DNA from: Paracoccaceae bacterium
Lineage (GTDB): Bacteria > Pseudomonadota > Alphaproteobacteria > Rhodobacterales > Rhodobacteraceae
Direction: 5' to 3'
Assembly (NCBI GenBank): GCA_019090405.1
Contig: JAHRVZ010000017.1
Location: 1-6,417, forward strand
DNA length: 6,417 bases
A model generated the notes under the pieces. It was not told the DNA's origin, searched no databases, and worked only from the letters and a program-made list of their open reading frames with translations. Position numbers and translations under genes: made by a program. Positions 5,237 through 6,417 of the stretch are shown here, piece by piece. Numbering within the stretch: position 1 is the first letter of the stretch; every line of letters begins with the position of its first letter.

Positions 5237-6417
5237 ATGACTTTGATGATCCCTTTTGACAACAGTTTTGCGCGCCTTCCCAAGGCATTTTATGCCTCGC
5301 AATCCCCGACACCGGTGAAATCGCCGAATTTGGTGGCATTCAACGCGGATTTGGCACGGGTTTTGCGAATACCCACGGATGACACCGCCGAATTGGTTCA
5401 GGTCTTTGCAGGAAATCATGTGCCGGACGGGGCGAACCCGATTGCGCAGAACTATGCGGGTCATCAGTTTGGTCACTATAACCCGCAGCTTGGCGATGGT
5501 CGGGCGGTTCTGCTGGGTGAGACAATTGGCACCGACGGGCTGCGGCGCGATATTCAGCTAAAGGGGGCAGGGCGCACGCCCTATTCGCGGTCCGGTGACG
5601 GGCGGGCCTGGTTGGGGCCAGTGCTGCGTGAATATGTGCTGTCTGAGGCAATGCACGCCCTTGGCATCCCGACTACCCGCGCCCTGGCGGTGGTTGAAAC
5701 CGGCGAAACAGTGGCGCGCGAAACGCTGTTACCCGGAGCCATACTGACCCGTGTTGCCACAAGCCATCTGCGCATTGGTACCTTTCAGGTGTTCGCCGCG
5801 CGCGGCGATCTGGGCAGCCTGCGCACCCTGACCGACTATGCCATCGCGCGTCATTACCCGGATGTTGACGGACCAATGGGGCTGCTGCGTGCGGTGCGGG
5901 ATGCGCAGGCCAGCCTGATTGCAAGCTGGATGTCGGTTGGGTTCATCCACGGGGTGATGAATACCGACAATTCGTCGATTTGTGGTGAAACCATTGATTA
6001 TGGGCCTTGTGCGTTCATGGACAGCTATCACCCGGATACGGTCTACAGTTCGATTGACCGGATGGGGCGCTATGCCTATTCCAATCAGCCCGACATCGCG
6101 GTTTGGAATCTGGCACAACTGGCGACATCGCTTATTCGTCTATTTGAAGATCAGGATGCAGCCATAGAGCAAGCCACCGAGATCGTGCAAGCAATGCCTG
6201 CGCTGATCCAACACCACTGGCTGACCCGGTTCCGCGCAAAAATCGGACTGCGTAGCGCGCAAGCGGGGGATCTGGCGTTGATCACTGATCTGCTTGATCG
6301 AATGGCACAGCAAAACGCCGATTTCACCAATACGTTCCGCGCCCTTGGTACAGGCGCTGCACGAGACCAGTTTGCCGATCCCGCGGCCTATGATACATGG
6401 GCCGAAGGCTGGCGCGC
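5237..6417 (+). CDS. selO: Protein adenylyltransferase SelO (YdiU/UPF0061), 5' part
   Basis: The frame is open from ATG 5237 to the window end; 393 residues are visible of a family usually about 470-490 long. SelO has a protein-kinase fold with inverted ATP orientation and transfers AMP to Ser, Thr or Tyr of target proteins, linked to redox stress. Visible motifs are IPFDNSFARLP (5-15), NYAGHQFG (72-79), LGDGRAVLLGE (85-95) and LKGAGRTPYSRSGDGRAW (108-125) with the ATP-contacting Lys109. SEAMHALGIPTTRAL (136-150), an Arg173-containing strand, and HGVMNTDNSSICGETIDYGPCAFMD (238-262) follow. There Asp244 is the likely catalytic base and Asn245 and Asp254 the metal ligands. The C-terminal region, where the conserved Cys (Sec in some eukaryotes) lies, is outside. 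ATG 5246 (Met4) is an alternative start. The gene diverges from the cupin gene. Confidence 0.97.
   Translation, partial: MTLMIPFDNSFARLPKAFYASQSPTPVKSPNLVAFNADLARVLRIPTDDTAELVQVFAGNHVPDGANPIAQNYAGHQFGHYNPQLGDGRAVLLGETIGTDGLRRDIQLKGAGRTPYSRSGDGRAWLGPVLREYVLSEAMHALGIPTTRALAVVETGETVARETLLPGAILTRVATSHLRIGTFQVFAARGDLGSLRTLTDYAIARHYPDVDGPMGLLRAVRDAQASLIASWMSVGFIHGVMNTDNSSICGETIDYGPCAFMDSYHPDTVYSSIDRMGRYAYSNQPDIAVWNLAQLATSLIRLFEDQDAAIEQATEIVQAMPALIQHHWLTRFRAKIGLRSAQAGDLALITDLLDRMAQQNADFTNTFRALGTGAARDQFADPAAYDTWAEGWR

Overview
The window looks like an ordinary, compact stretch of an alphaproteobacterial chromosome, most probably from the Rhodobacteraceae (Roseobacter group). That placement rests on protein style (the SelO, AnmK, TyrRS and mitochondrial-HSD10-like SDR variants) and on a moderately GC-rich coding sequence. 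It is inference by eye, not a database result. I see no insertion sequence, phage gene, tRNA, rRNA or CRISPR array.

Layout: (1) 1-407, +, the 3' end of an ABC-F (Uup-like) ATPase. (2) 404-1159, -, an HSD10-like short-chain dehydrogenase, preceded on the same strand by (3) 1194-2123, -, a FemAB/GNAT-like acyltransferase. (4) 2170-2307, +, a 45-residue predicted single-pass membrane protein that a normal length cut-off would miss. (5) 2304-3557, -, tyrosyl-tRNA synthetase tyrS. (6) 3620-4744, +, anhydro-N-acetylmuramic acid kinase anmK. (7) 4735-5163, -, a Cupin_5 (DUF985) protein. (8) 5237-6417, +, the first 393 residues of the pseudokinase-fold AMPylase SelO, cut by the window edge.

Transcription changes strand at almost every gene. 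All three convergent junctions overlap at their stop codons (4, 4 and 10 bp) and show no intrinsic terminator. The three divergent spacers are only 46, 62 and 73 bp. Two of them hold candidate regulatory structure: an imperfect 20-bp palindrome between the acyltransferase and the small membrane protein, and overlapping head-to-head promoters between tyrS and anmK. A further 14-bp inverted repeat lies at the acyltransferase stop codon, just upstream of the dehydrogenase.

The genes do not form one pathway. They cover translation (tyrS, ABC-F), peptidoglycan recycling (anmK), acyl-CoA or branched-chain oxidation (SDR), redox-linked protein AMPylation (selO) and several unknowns. I found no convincing undescribed multi-gene system. 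The items most worth a second look are the small membrane ORF and the three spacer structures.
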